From positions 1 through 39,541 of the forward strand of contig JAEPNQ010000035.1 in assembly GCA_017643305.1 (NCBI GenBank): a stretch of DNA of 39,541 nucleotides, given 5' to 3'. Under the pieces are notes generated by a model that worked only from the letters and a program-made list of their open reading frames with translations, was not told the DNA's origin and ran no database searches. Made by a program: the position numbers and the translations under genes. Below are positions 25,954-33,669 of the stretch, piece by piece; within the stretch, counting starts at the first letter, position 1, and each line of letters opens with the position of its first letter. The stretch is from Marinibacterium sp. GTDB lineage: Bacteria; Pseudomonadota; Alphaproteobacteria; Rhodobacterales; Rhodobacteraceae.

Positions 25954-27117
25954 ATGCCCGTTAAGAATCGCTTTGCAGAAATGCAGGATGAAATCGCCGG
26001 CTGGCGTCAGGATATCCATGAAAACCCCGAAATACTGTTTGAAACTCACCGCACATCCGCTCTGGTAGCGGAAAAACTGCAGGAGTTTGGCTGTGAAGAG
26101 GTGGTCACCGGCATCGGGCGCACCGGCGTCGTGGGCCTGATCCGGGGCAAGGCCAATACGTCTGGCAAGGTGATCGGCTTGCGTGCGGACATGGATGCAC
26201 TCCCCATCGAAGAAGCGACGGGGCTGGCCTATGCGTCCAAAACCCCCGGCGCGATGCATGCCTGCGGGCATGACGGCCATACGGCCATGTTGCTGGGCGC
26301 GGCCAAATACCTGGCAGAGACCCGCAATTTCGACGGCACGGTCGCGGTGATCTTTCAGCCTGCCGAAGAAGGCGGCGGTGGCGGCAAGGAAATGTGCGAT
26401 GACGGCATGATGGACCGCTGGGGCATTCAGGAAGTGTACGGTATGCACAACTGGCCGGGCCTGCCCACGGGGCAGTTCAGCATCCGGCCCGGTGCGTTCT
26501 TTGCCGCGACGGACCAGTTTGACATCACCTTTACCGGCCATGGCGGGCACGCAGCCAAACCGCATAGCTCTGTGGACACCACGGTAATGGCGGCGCAGGC
26601 GGTTGTGTCATTGCAAACCATTGTCAGCCGTAACGCGGACCCGGTGGATCAGGTGGTGGTGTCGGTGACGTCTTTTGAGACCTCCTCCAAAGCGTTCAAC
26701 GTGATCCCACAGGGGGTGCAGCTTTGCGGTACGGTCCGCACGATGAGCCCCGAGATGCGCGATCTGGCCAAACGCCGGATCCAGGAGATCTGCGATGGTG
26801 TGGCGGCTACCTTTGGGGGCAAGGCGGATGTGACCTATATCCGCGGCTATCCGGTCATGGTGAATTCCGAGGAACAAACCGAATTCGCGGCCGAGGTCGC
26901 GCGGTCGGTTTCAGGCTCCTGCGATGACGCGCCGCTGGTCATGGGTGGAGAAGATTTCGCCTACATGTTGGAAGAACGGCCCGGAGCCTATATCCTTGTG
27001 GGCAATGGCGACACGGCCTTGGTTCACCACCCCGAATACAACTTCAACGACGAAGCGATCCCGGCGGGCTGTTCCTGGTGGGCCGAGATTGTCGAACGTC
27101 GCATGCCGGTGGCCTGA
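25954..27117 (+). CDS. M20-family amidohydrolase, tandem copy 2
   Basis: This 387-residue paralogue of the preceding gene shares almost the full motif-bearing N-terminal half, including MHACGHDGHTAMLLGAAKYL and the Glu-Glu/Gly-rich block. It has GHGGHAAKPH and VHHPEYNF for the remaining metal ligands. All catalytic residues are kept, so it should be active. Differences concentrate in the lid domain, which shapes the acyl or amino-acid pocket, suggesting a shifted substrate range. AAGGAG precedes the ATG. Confidence 0.94.
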   Translation: MPVKNRFAEMQDEIAGWRQDIHENPEILFETHRTSALVAEKLQEFGCEEVVTGIGRTGVVGLIRGKANTSGKVIGLRADMDALPIEEATGLAYASKTPGAMHACGHDGHTAMLLGAAKYLAETRNFDGTVAVIFQPAEEGGGGGKEMCDDGMMDRWGIQEVYGMHNWPGLPTGQFSIRPGAFFAATDQFDITFTGHGGHAAKPHSSVDTTVMAAQAVVSLQTIVSRNADPVDQVVVSVTSFETSSKAFNVIPQGVQLCGTVRTMSPEMRDLAKRRIQEICDGVAATFGGKADVTYIRGYPVMVNSEEQTEFAAEVARSVSGSCDDAPLVMGGEDFAYMLEERPGAYILVGNGDTALVHHPEYNFNDEAIPAGCSWWAEIVERRMPVA

Positions 27118-27120
27118 CCT

Positions 27121-28287
27121 ATGCCGGTTCGTAACAGCATTGCTGAACGCCAGCCGGAGCTTGCAGCCTGGAGGCAGGATTTTCACGCTCACCCCGAACT
27201 GCGTAATGAAGAACACCGCACCGCCGGTGTAGTGGCCGACAGGCTGCGCGCTTTCGGCGTTGACGAGGTGGTCGAAGGGGTTGGTGGCACTGGGGTGGTC
27301 GGCGTCATCCGCGGGCGCGAAACCGGGTCTGGCAAGGTTCTGGGCTTTCGCGGCGACATGGACGCGCTGCCGCTGCCGGAACAGACGGGGGTGGAGTATG
27401 CCTCCAAAACCCCAGGCGTCATGCATGCGTGCGGCCATGACGGACACACCACGATGCTGCTGGGTGCGGCGCAATACCTGGCTGAAACCCGAAAATTTGA
27501 CAGCACTGTTGTACTGATCTTCCAGCCGGCCGAAGAAGGCGGCGGGGGCGCGCGGGCCATGATCAAGGATGGTCTGATGGAGCGTTGGGGCATTCAGGAA
27601 GTGTACGGCATGCACAACTGGCCCGGCATGCCCGTGGGCCAGTTTGCCGTGCGTCCGGGCCCGATGCTGGCGGCGGCGGACGGGTTCAAGATTGTCGTGC
27701 GGGGCAAGGGTGGCCATGCGGCCAAGCCGCACCTGAGCGTTGATGCAACCCTCGCGGCCTGTCACGTGGTGGTGGCGCTGCAATCCATCGCCGCGCGCAA
27801 CGTGGACCCATTGCAGACGGTGGTCATGTCGCTTTGCGCGATCCAGTCGGGAAGCCAGGCGTATAACGTGATTTCCAACAGTGTGACGCTGGGAGGCACG
27901 GTGCGCTACATGGACCCCGAGGTGCAGACTCTGGTGATCGACCGTATCCGCAGCATCGTCGAAGCCACGGCGGAGGCTTATGGGGCGACTGCGGAGCTGA
28001 CCTATATGAAAGGCGTACACCCGACCGTGAACGCGGCCGAACAGGCCGGCGTGGCGGCGAATGCCGCCCGCGCGGTGGCCGGAACGGTATTGGAAGAGTT
28101 TGACCCGAGCATGGGGGGCGAAGATTTTGCCGAGATGCTGGCGGTGCGGCCGGGGGCCTTTGCCTTCATTGGCAACGGTGACAGTGCCGGGCTGCACAAC
28201 CCACAATACAATTTCAACGATGAAGCCTTGCCTGTAGGCGCGAGCTGGTTCGCAGAAGTTGCAGAACAGCGGATGCCACTGGGCTGA
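27121..28287 (+). CDS. M20-family amidohydrolase, tandem copy 3
   Basis: The 388-residue third paralogue keeps MHACGHDGHTTMLLGAAQYL, PAEEGGGGARAM, GKGGHAAKPH and LHNPQYNFND, hence all metal ligands. It is the most diverged at its N-terminus (NSIAERQPELAAWRQDFHAH) and carries the LHNP form common in hippurate hydrolases rather than the HHP of copies 1 and 2. Its ATG lies 3 bases after the stop of copy 2 with no clear ribosome site of its own, implying coupled translation. A strong hairpin follows the stop. Confidence 0.94.
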   Translation: MPVRNSIAERQPELAAWRQDFHAHPELRNEEHRTAGVVADRLRAFGVDEVVEGVGGTGVVGVIRGRETGSGKVLGFRGDMDALPLPEQTGVEYASKTPGVMHACGHDGHTTMLLGAAQYLAETRKFDSTVVLIFQPAEEGGGGARAMIKDGLMERWGIQEVYGMHNWPGMPVGQFAVRPGPMLAAADGFKIVVRGKGGHAAKPHLSVDATLAACHVVVALQSIAARNVDPLQTVVMSLCAIQSGSQAYNVISNSVTLGGTVRYMDPEVQTLVIDRIRSIVEATAEAYGATAELTYMKGVHPTVNAAEQAGVAANAARAVAGTVLEEFDPSMGGEDFAEMLAVRPGAFAFIGNGDSAGLHNPQYNFNDEALPVGASWFAEVAEQRMPLG

Positions 28288-28291
28288 ACTG

Positions 28292-28323
28292 GCGATGCAC
28301 GCGTTTTAGGACGCGTGCATCGC
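28292..28323 (+). terminator. Perfect 13-bp hairpin after the amidohydrolase array
   Basis: GCGATGCACGCGT (28292-28304) pairs perfectly with ACGCGTGCATCGC (28311-28323) over TTTAGG, five bases after the copy 3 stop. The T tract behind it is weak (GTTGATT). It probably ends the array's mRNA or protects its 3' end before the convergent TRAP genes. Confidence 0.6.
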
Positions 28324-28454
28324 GTTGATTGGTAGGATGGAAGCCGCTTGCAAGCCTTTTTGAATTGGCTTGGGCGGTTGCCACATCCCGCGCTAAACAG
28401 CTGGCTTTTGACCCAACGCGCGATGATACGCGGCTTGATGCCGATTTGCTGACC

Positions 28455-29792
28455 CTAGTTCCCCAGCCCCGGCAGCCACAGCGCGATCTGCGGGAAGACA
28501 ATTAGCAGTCCCACCAGCACAATCGCGCACCCCATGAACGGCAATGCGGCAACATAGATGTCGCGCATCTTGGTGCCCGGCGCGGACACGCCTTTCATCA
28601 CGAACAAGAGCAAGCCAAAGGGCGGGGTGGTAAAGCTGATCTCCAGCGCCAGCAGGATGATCACACCGAACCAGATCAGGTCAAAGCCCAGTGTCTGCGC
28701 CAGCGGGAAAAAGATCGGAACCGTCAGCAGCATCATCGACAGCTGGTCCATGAACATGCCAAGCACCAGCAGGATCGCGAACATGATCAGCAGCATGGTG
28801 GTGGGGTTCAGGTCAAACCCTGTGGCCCAGTTGATCAGCCCCGATGACGCGCCTGAAAACGCCAGCAGGGCCGAGAACGTGGCCGAGCCAAAGATGATCA
28901 GCAGCGCCATCGTGGTCACCTTGAGCGCTCCGGTGACGGATTTGACCAACCCGTCCCAGGTCAGCGACCCATAAAGCGCGGCCAGGACGACCACACCCAG
29001 GCAGCCGAAGGCCGCACTTTCGGATGGGGTCGCAATGCCCAGCATGATGACCAGGATAACGCCGATCACGATCGACACCATCGGTAGGATATCCACGAAT
29101 AACAGGCGCAGCTTTTCGCCCAGCGACGTTTGCTCCACCTCGTAGGCAGGAGCAGCCGTCGGATCATAGAGCGCCATACCGAGGATCAGGATGACGTAGA
29201 ACACCGCCAGCATCAGACCGGGCAGAACACCCGCGATCAGTAGCGCGCCGATATCCAGTTCTGCCAGCGTACCGAGCAGCACGGCCAGTGCTGAAGGCGG
29301 GATCAGCATGGCAAGCCCACCAGTGCCTAGGATCGGGCCGATGGCCATGTGTTTCTTGTACCCGCGTTTCTGCATCTCGGGCACCATCAGTGACCCCAGC
29401 AGGGCGGTGGAGCCCATGGATGACCCCGACAAGGTGGCAAAGGCGGTCCCGCCGGCCACGGTGACAAACGACAGGCGGGCGGGCAGTTTGCCCATCAACC
29501 GGTCAACCGCGGTGAACATCTTGTTCGCCAGGCCTGTGAAGAAGAATATTTCCCCCATCAACAGAAACATTGGCACTGGCATCAGGTTGAAACTGGTGAT
29601 CGTTGGTATGGCGTTGTTGGCCAGTTGCCCGATCCCGCGGGCCATCTGTATTTCCAGCGGCCCACGGCCCCCCATGAAGTACACCGCACCGATGATGTTG
29701 GCAGCCAGAAAAGCCAGGGCAACCGGAATGCCAAGGAACATAAAGAACAGGATCATCCCTAGAAGGAAGAAGAGCGCTTCGAACCATTCCAT
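28455..29792 (-). CDS. dctM: TRAP transporter large permease (DctM family)
   Basis: The 445-residue inner-membrane protein has about 12 hydrophobic segments and is the ion-coupled transport subunit of a TRAP transporter. The N-terminus FFMFLGIPVALAFLAANIIG, the GGTAFATLSGSSMGSTALLG block, PSALAVLLGTLAELDIG and AFGCLGVVVLAALYG are typical DctM features. It lies 24 bp after dctQ. The stop is 168 bp from the convergent amidohydrolase array. Confidence 0.95.
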   Translation of the reverse strand: MEWFEALFFLLGMILFFMFLGIPVALAFLAANIIGAVYFMGGRGPLEIQMARGIGQLANNAIPTITSFNLMPVPMFLLMGEIFFFTGLANKMFTAVDRLMGKLPARLSFVTVAGGTAFATLSGSSMGSTALLGSLMVPEMQKRGYKKHMAIGPILGTGGLAMLIPPSALAVLLGTLAELDIGALLIAGVLPGLMLAVFYVILILGMALYDPTAAPAYEVEQTSLGEKLRLLFVDILPMVSIVIGVILVIMLGIATPSESAAFGCLGVVVLAALYGSLTWDGLVKSVTGALKVTTMALLIIFGSATFSALLAFSGASSGLINWATGFDLNPTTMLLIMFAILLVLGMFMDQLSMMLLTVPIFFPLAQTLGFDLIWFGVIILLALEISFTTPPFGLLLFVMKGVSAPGTKMRDIYVAALPFMGCAIVLVGLLIVFPQIALWLPGLGN

Positions 29793-29816
29793 CTTGTTGG
29801 GTCCCTCGCGACGGAG

Positions 29817-30317
29817 TTATTCGTGCACGCCGGCTTCGCCGGTATGCAGGGTTTCAGGGCCAAAGACGAAGCGTGCAAATTGCACGGCCATCAGGCCAAA
29901 GCCGATGGGCATGGCGCCCAGCAACAGGAATTTTGGCATGTCGAGGCTGCGCATTTCAGCGTCGCCAAACCGGTATGCCTTGGCCGTCGCACCCCATGTG
30001 TACCAGACCAGCACGAGGCAGATGATCACGCAGAGCAGCGACACAAACCGGCTGAAAGGACGCTGCATGGCGCGCGGGATAGCGGCGGTCAGCAGTTCGA
30101 TGAACACGTGCCCGCGGTGGCGCACCAGCCAAGGCGAAGCCCCCATGACGATGTAAAGCAGGCCGAATTCGGCAAAGCTGAAGATATGAGAGGACCAGGA
30201 GCCCGACAGGTTGGACGTACGCGCCAGCGCGCTGATCACAATGCCAAACATGATGGCGGCCAGGTAAACTCCGGCAAGGATCGCCAGAAAATCGCACACA
30301 CGATCAACAATGCGCAT
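29817..30317 (-). CDS. dctQ: TRAP transporter small permease (DctQ family)
   Basis: The 166-residue protein has four hydrophobic segments (about 8-30, 45-65, 90-108, 128-150), matching the DctQ scaffold subunit that joins DctM in the membrane. HRGHVFIELLTAAIP between segments 2 and 3 is the conserved DctQ loop. It is separated from dctP by 86 bp that hold two hairpins, so its expression is probably set below that of dctP. Confidence 0.92.
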   Translation of the reverse strand: MRIVDRVCDFLAILAGVYLAAIMFGIVISALARTSNLSGSWSSHIFSFAEFGLLYIVMGASPWLVRHRGHVFIELLTAAIPRAMQRPFSRFVSLLCVIICLVLVWYTWGATAKAYRFGDAEMRSLDMPKFLLLGAMPIGFGLMAVQFARFVFGPETLHTGEAGVHE

Positions 30318-30340
30318 GGGTCCGTTCCCGAGTATTGGAG

Positions 30341-30359
30341 AAAAGCCCGCAAGCCGGGC
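30341..30359 (-). terminator. Terminator-like hairpin between dctP and dctQ
   Basis: On the minus strand GCCCG-GCTTG-CGGGC is followed by TTTT. The short GC stem plus T run, placed just before dctQ, suggests partial termination so that the binding protein mRNA exceeds that of the permeases. Confidence 0.5.
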
Positions 30360-30370
30360 CGGTCAGGACC

Positions 30371-30390
30371 GCGCCGTCCGCAGACGGCGC
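30371..30390 (-). promoter_or_regulatory. GC-rich stem-loop downstream of dctP
   Basis: GCGCCGTC-CGCA-GACGGCGC is a perfect 8-bp stem with a tetraloop, 13 bases after the dctP stop. Hairpins of this kind protect the 3' end of binding-protein mRNA in transporter operons. No T run follows directly. Confidence 0.5.
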
Positions 30391-30403
30391 GACCCATTGA
30401 TGG

Positions 30404-31411
30404 TTATTCGCCCGCGTAATGCTTACGCAGCGTGTTGTAGGTGGCGGCACCTGCGCCGCCGCCATCGATCCGCTCGTACATGCGGGCCCACGCGGCGTCA
30501 TCGGCCATCTTCTGATAGACCGCGCCGGCTTCGTCGGAATGTGCGACAAAGGTCATCCCGCCATCTGACAGTACCTTGGCATCTGCAACCACGTCGGCCT
30601 GGCGATCATTGTAAGATTTCTCTTCCCACTCGACCACGACGCTGGAGATCAGGTCGCGGCTTTCCTGGGACAGCGCATTCCAACTGTCCAAGTTGAAGAT
30701 AACGCCAAGGTCCGTGTTGTAGAAGGTCGGGTCCACGCGGTACTTCAGGAATTCGTTCCATTTCAGCTGCGGAATGCCGATTTCCGTCCAGGCTGCAGCG
30801 TCAACAACACCTTTTTCCAGAGCGGAGTAGACTTCGGTCGCAGGCATGGAAGAGGTGGTCGCGTTCAGCGCCTCGAAGAAGGCGTGGTAGATCGGGTTGT
30901 CCCGCAGCTTCACACCGGTCAGGTCCAGAACACCGTCATCGCGGAACTTGGGTTCAGAGTTCATGTAGATATGGAACTTGATACCGCCGTCGATCCAGCC
31001 CAGATGCGTGACGTTGAACCGTTTCTGGTGCGCTTCATCCATCACAGCGGCACCGCCGTTTGCACGGACTTCCATCGGCGTCATCTTCGATGCGACCATG
31101 GCGTCGATCTCCGGCACGTTTTTGCCGTAGAAGCTGCCGGGCGTGTGAACCATGTCGACCACGCCGTCGCGTACGGCGGCTGGCTGTTGGAACATGCCAA
31201 TGGCTTCGGGGCCACCGCGCACTTCGATCTGGACGATCCCTTTGCCGCGTTCGTTGATATCATCGACCATCGCGAGGAAGGTTTTAGTATAAACAAGGAA
31301 CGGTGGGAACGCGTGGACGGCGCTTACCTTGTCTTCGGCCCAGGCCGCGGCCGAGCTCAGAACAGCCGCTGTTGCAGCAGCTGTGACTGTCAGGCGGTTG
31401 AAATACTTCAT
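30404..31411 (-). CDS. dctP: TRAP transporter substrate-binding protein (DctP family)
   Basis: The 335-residue periplasmic receptor has a signal peptide (LTVTAAATAAVLSSAAAWAE). The DctP fold is visible in IEVRGGPEAIGMFQQPAAVR, DMVHTPGSFYGKNVPE, LTGVKLRDNPIYHAFFEAL and the ligand-contact region ATEVYSALEKGVVDAAAW. The Arg in LRDN normally salt-bridges a carboxylate in TRAP receptors, so the ligand is likely an organic or amino acid. ATG 31411 follows GGGGAG. The frame is open to 32029 but that part mirrors the divergent gene. Confidence 0.93.
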   Translation of the reverse strand: MKYFNRLTVTAAATAAVLSSAAAWAEDKVSAVHAFPPFLVYTKTFLAMVDDINERGKGIVQIEVRGGPEAIGMFQQPAAVRDGVVDMVHTPGSFYGKNVPEIDAMVASKMTPMEVRANGGAAVMDEAHQKRFNVTHLGWIDGGIKFHIYMNSEPKFRDDGVLDLTGVKLRDNPIYHAFFEALNATTSSMPATEVYSALEKGVVDAAAWTEIGIPQLKWNEFLKYRVDPTFYNTDLGVIFNLDSWNALSQESRDLISSVVVEWEEKSYNDRQADVVADAKVLSDGGMTFVAHSDEAGAVYQKMADDAAWARMYERIDGGGAGAATYNTLRKHYAGE

Positions 31412-31459
31412 TTTGCATACTCCCCTGTTGGTGACACTTTTTCGTGTCTCGCTGAACGG

Positions 31460-31487
31460 ATGATAGAAGGCAACAAAGGTTACGCAA
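31460..31487 (-). promoter_or_regulatory. Candidate promoter of dctP
   Basis: On the minus strand TTGCGT (31487-31482) and TATCAT (31465-31460) are spaced by 16 bases and would start transcription about 45 bases before the dctP ATG. A GACAC/GTGTC hairpin then lies in the leader. Match to the sigma-70 consensus is moderate. Confidence 0.4.
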
Positions 31488-31565
31488 GATGCTAAGGTGG
31501 CAGATATATGCGAATTCATGAAAAAATTTCTTGACCAGTGAAAGAACTGGCCCGCAAAACTGGGA

Positions 31566-31585
31566 TTGCATGAAATTTCATGCAA
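31566..31585. promoter_or_regulatory. Perfect 20-bp palindrome, likely operator between dctP and the dehydrogenase genes
   Basis: TTGCATGAAA and its exact reverse complement TTTCATGCAA meet at a centre in 31575/31576. The site lies 18 bp before the plus-strand start codon at 31604, over its leader or promoter, and 155 bp from the dctP start. A related TTCATGAA occurs at 31515-31522. A dimeric repressor is expected, but no regulator gene is in the locus. Confidence 0.6.
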
Positions 31586-31603
31586 ATTATACGGAGGGAT
31601 CGA

Positions 31604-32689
31604 ATGAAGATTGCGGTTCTGGGGGGCGGTAATGGATCCATGGCCGCTGCGGCGGATCTGACCCATCAGGGGCACGAGGTGACGCTGTGGCGTCGGAATA
31701 CCGACGGGATTGCCGCATTGCAGGCGGCGAACAACACGCTGACATTGAAGGATTTCGTGGGCGAACGCCCGGTGCGTCTGGCACAGGTGACCAATGACAT
31801 TGGCGCGGCGGTGTCCGGAGCGGAACTGATCGTCTGCCCGACCCCAGCCACTGCGCAGGCCGATATTGCCGCGCTGCTGGCTCCGCATTTGGTGGACGGA
31901 CAAGTGGTGTACTTGCCGCCTGGGAGCTTTGGCACATGGATGATGGCCGATATTGCCTGCCGTGCGGGAAGCACGGCTGATGTCAGCTGGGGAGAGGCGG
32001 GTACCTTGCCGTACCTGACCCGTATGCACGGCCCTCTGACCGTGGCGATCACCACGCGCGCCACGCGTTTGCCATCAGGTGTTTACCCTTATCGCAATGC
32101 CGATCACGCTTTTGAGGTCATCGCCCGGGCTTATCCGTCGGTCGAAGCGGCGGGCGACGGGCTGTCGGGTGCGCTGATGAACGCCGGGCCCATCATCCAC
32201 CCGCCGCTGATCGTGATGAATGCCGGTCCGATCGAACATTTTGACCATTGGGACATTCACAATGAAGGCACCCAGCCTGCGATCCGGCGCGTGACAACGC
32301 GGCTGGACGCGGAACGTATGACCGTGCGCGAGGCGCTGGGTTACGGCGCGCCGCATTTCCCACTGGCCGACCATTATGACAATGAAGCGGAAGAATGGAT
32401 GTACGGCAACATGGCGCATGACAAGCTGACCGACAGCGGCGACTGGCGGGAACATCTGGTGCTGACTAAACACCGCTATATGCGCGAAGACGTGGCCACC
32501 GGGCTGGCGTTTTTGGTGTCAGTCGCGGACTGGGTCGGGGTGCCCGCGCCCACGGCCACCGGACTGCTGGCGCTGGGATCAGCCATTTGCGACGATGATT
32601 TCCGCGCCACGGGCCGGACGCTGGAAACCCTCGGGCTGGCCGGGCGCAGCGTGGATGATGTGCAAACCATGCTGCAGGAGGGCACGTGA
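31604..32689 (+). CDS. NAD/NADP octopine/nopaline dehydrogenase-like protein
   Basis: The 361-residue protein has an N-terminal Rossmann domain (MKIAVLGGGNGSMAAAADL, GxGxxS/A type) and the alpha-helical C-terminal domain of the octopine/nopaline dehydrogenase family (about 180-345). The family's catalytic-type His region is visible in HPPLIVMNAGPIEHFDHWD. Such enzymes reduce an imine between an amino acid and a keto acid, or run in reverse to split opines. ATG 31604 follows GGAGGGA. The next gene starts inside its stop (GTGA), so the pair is co-translated. The substrate is not known. Confidence 0.85.
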   Translation: MKIAVLGGGNGSMAAAADLTHQGHEVTLWRRNTDGIAALQAANNTLTLKDFVGERPVRLAQVTNDIGAAVSGAELIVCPTPATAQADIAALLAPHLVDGQVVYLPPGSFGTWMMADIACRAGSTADVSWGEAGTLPYLTRMHGPLTVAITTRATRLPSGVYPYRNADHAFEVIARAYPSVEAAGDGLSGALMNAGPIIHPPLIVMNAGPIEHFDHWDIHNEGTQPAIRRVTTRLDAERMTVREALGYGAPHFPLADHYDNEAEEWMYGNMAHDKLTDSGDWREHLVLTKHRYMREDVATGLAFLVSVADWVGVPAPTATGLLALGSAICDDDFRATGRTLETLGLAGRSVDDVQTMLQEGT

Positions 32690-33660
32690 TAGAAATCATC
32701 GCATCGGTTGGCGCAGGGCGTATGGGGCGGGGGATTGCCATTGCCTTTGCCTATGCGGGCCATGATGTCCACCTGATTGACGCCAAACCGCGCGATGCGG
32801 CGGGGTTTGCCGCGCTCAATCAGGCGGCATTAAATGAAATTCGCGCCACGCTGACGATGCTCGCGGGCTTTGGCCTGCTCGACGTGCCGGATGTCGACGC
32901 GGTGGTGGCACGGGTGACCTGCCACAGTCTGGAAGCGTGCGCCGGTGCGCTGGCCGCTGCTGACGTGATTTTCGAAGGCGTGCCTGAAACGCTTGAAGCG
33001 AAGGAGGCGGCGTTCCGGCTCGTATCCGCCCACGCGCAGCCGCGGGCGATAGTCGCGTCCACTACTTCGACCATCCTTTCCAATGACTTGCAGGGATTTG
33101 TTGACACTCCTGCCCGCTTCCTGAACGCGCATTGGCTGAACCCTGCCTTCCTCGTCCCGCTGGTTGAACTGTCGCCGGGCGACGCCACCGATCCGCAGGT
33201 GACCGACCGGCTGAAAACCCTGCTGGAAGGCATCGGCAAAGTGCCTGTGGTCTGTGCCGCCAGCCCCGGCTACATCGTGCCGCGCATTCAGGCGCTGGCA
33301 ATGAACGAAGCCGCGCGCATGGTGGAGGAAGGCGTGGCCAGCGCCGAGGATATCGACAAGGCCACCACCTACGGGTTCGGCTTCCGCTTTGCCATTCTGG
33401 GGCTCTTGGAGTTCATCGACTGGGGCGGGGGCGACATCCTTTACTATGCCTCCCGCTACATGTCCGGCGCGATGCAGAGCGACCGGTTCGCCGCGCCGCA
33501 GATCATCGAAGACAACATGGCCGCCGGGCGCACCGGTCTGCGCGACGGACAGGGGTTTTTGAACTATGACGGCATGGACGTGCCCGCCTATCAACGCCAA
33601 CGGCTGGGGCAGTTCGTGGCGATGCTGCGCCATCTGGACAAGCTGCCGGTGCGGGGATGA
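32686..33660 (+). CDS. 3-hydroxyacyl-CoA dehydrogenase-like NAD-dependent dehydrogenase
   Basis: The 324-residue protein starts at GTG 32686, overlapping the upstream stop. It has the HADH N-terminal Rossmann domain (ASVGAGRMGRGIAIAFAYAG, then VHLIDAKPR), the catalytic-type ARFLNAHWLNPAFLVPLVEL (His in a family-typical place), and SPGYIVPRIQALAMNEAARM leading into the C-terminal helical domain. Stand-alone proteins of this size include hydroxybutyryl-CoA, L-carnitine and L-gulonate dehydrogenases; sequence alone does not decide. Its stop lies 9 bp from the convergent zinc-ribbon gene stop. Confidence 0.85.
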   Translation: MIEIIASVGAGRMGRGIAIAFAYAGHDVHLIDAKPRDAAGFAALNQAALNEIRATLTMLAGFGLLDVPDVDAVVARVTCHSLEACAGALAAADVIFEGVPETLEAKEAAFRLVSAHAQPRAIVASTTSTILSNDLQGFVDTPARFLNAHWLNPAFLVPLVELSPGDATDPQVTDRLKTLLEGIGKVPVVCAASPGYIVPRIQALAMNEAARMVEEGVASAEDIDKATTYGFGFRFAILGLLEFIDWGGGDILYYASRYMSGAMQSDRFAAPQIIEDNMAAGRTGLRDGQGFLNYDGMDVPAYQRQRLGQFVAMLRHLDKLPVRG

Positions 33661-33669
33661 CCCCGCGCT

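Noticed and set aside
24634-28206. Minus-strand open frames of 350-640 codons opposite the caspase and amidohydrolase genes.
   Set aside because: Third-position GC bias in the real plus-strand genes removes stops on the other strand. The antisense proteins are His/Arg/Gly-rich with no domain signature.
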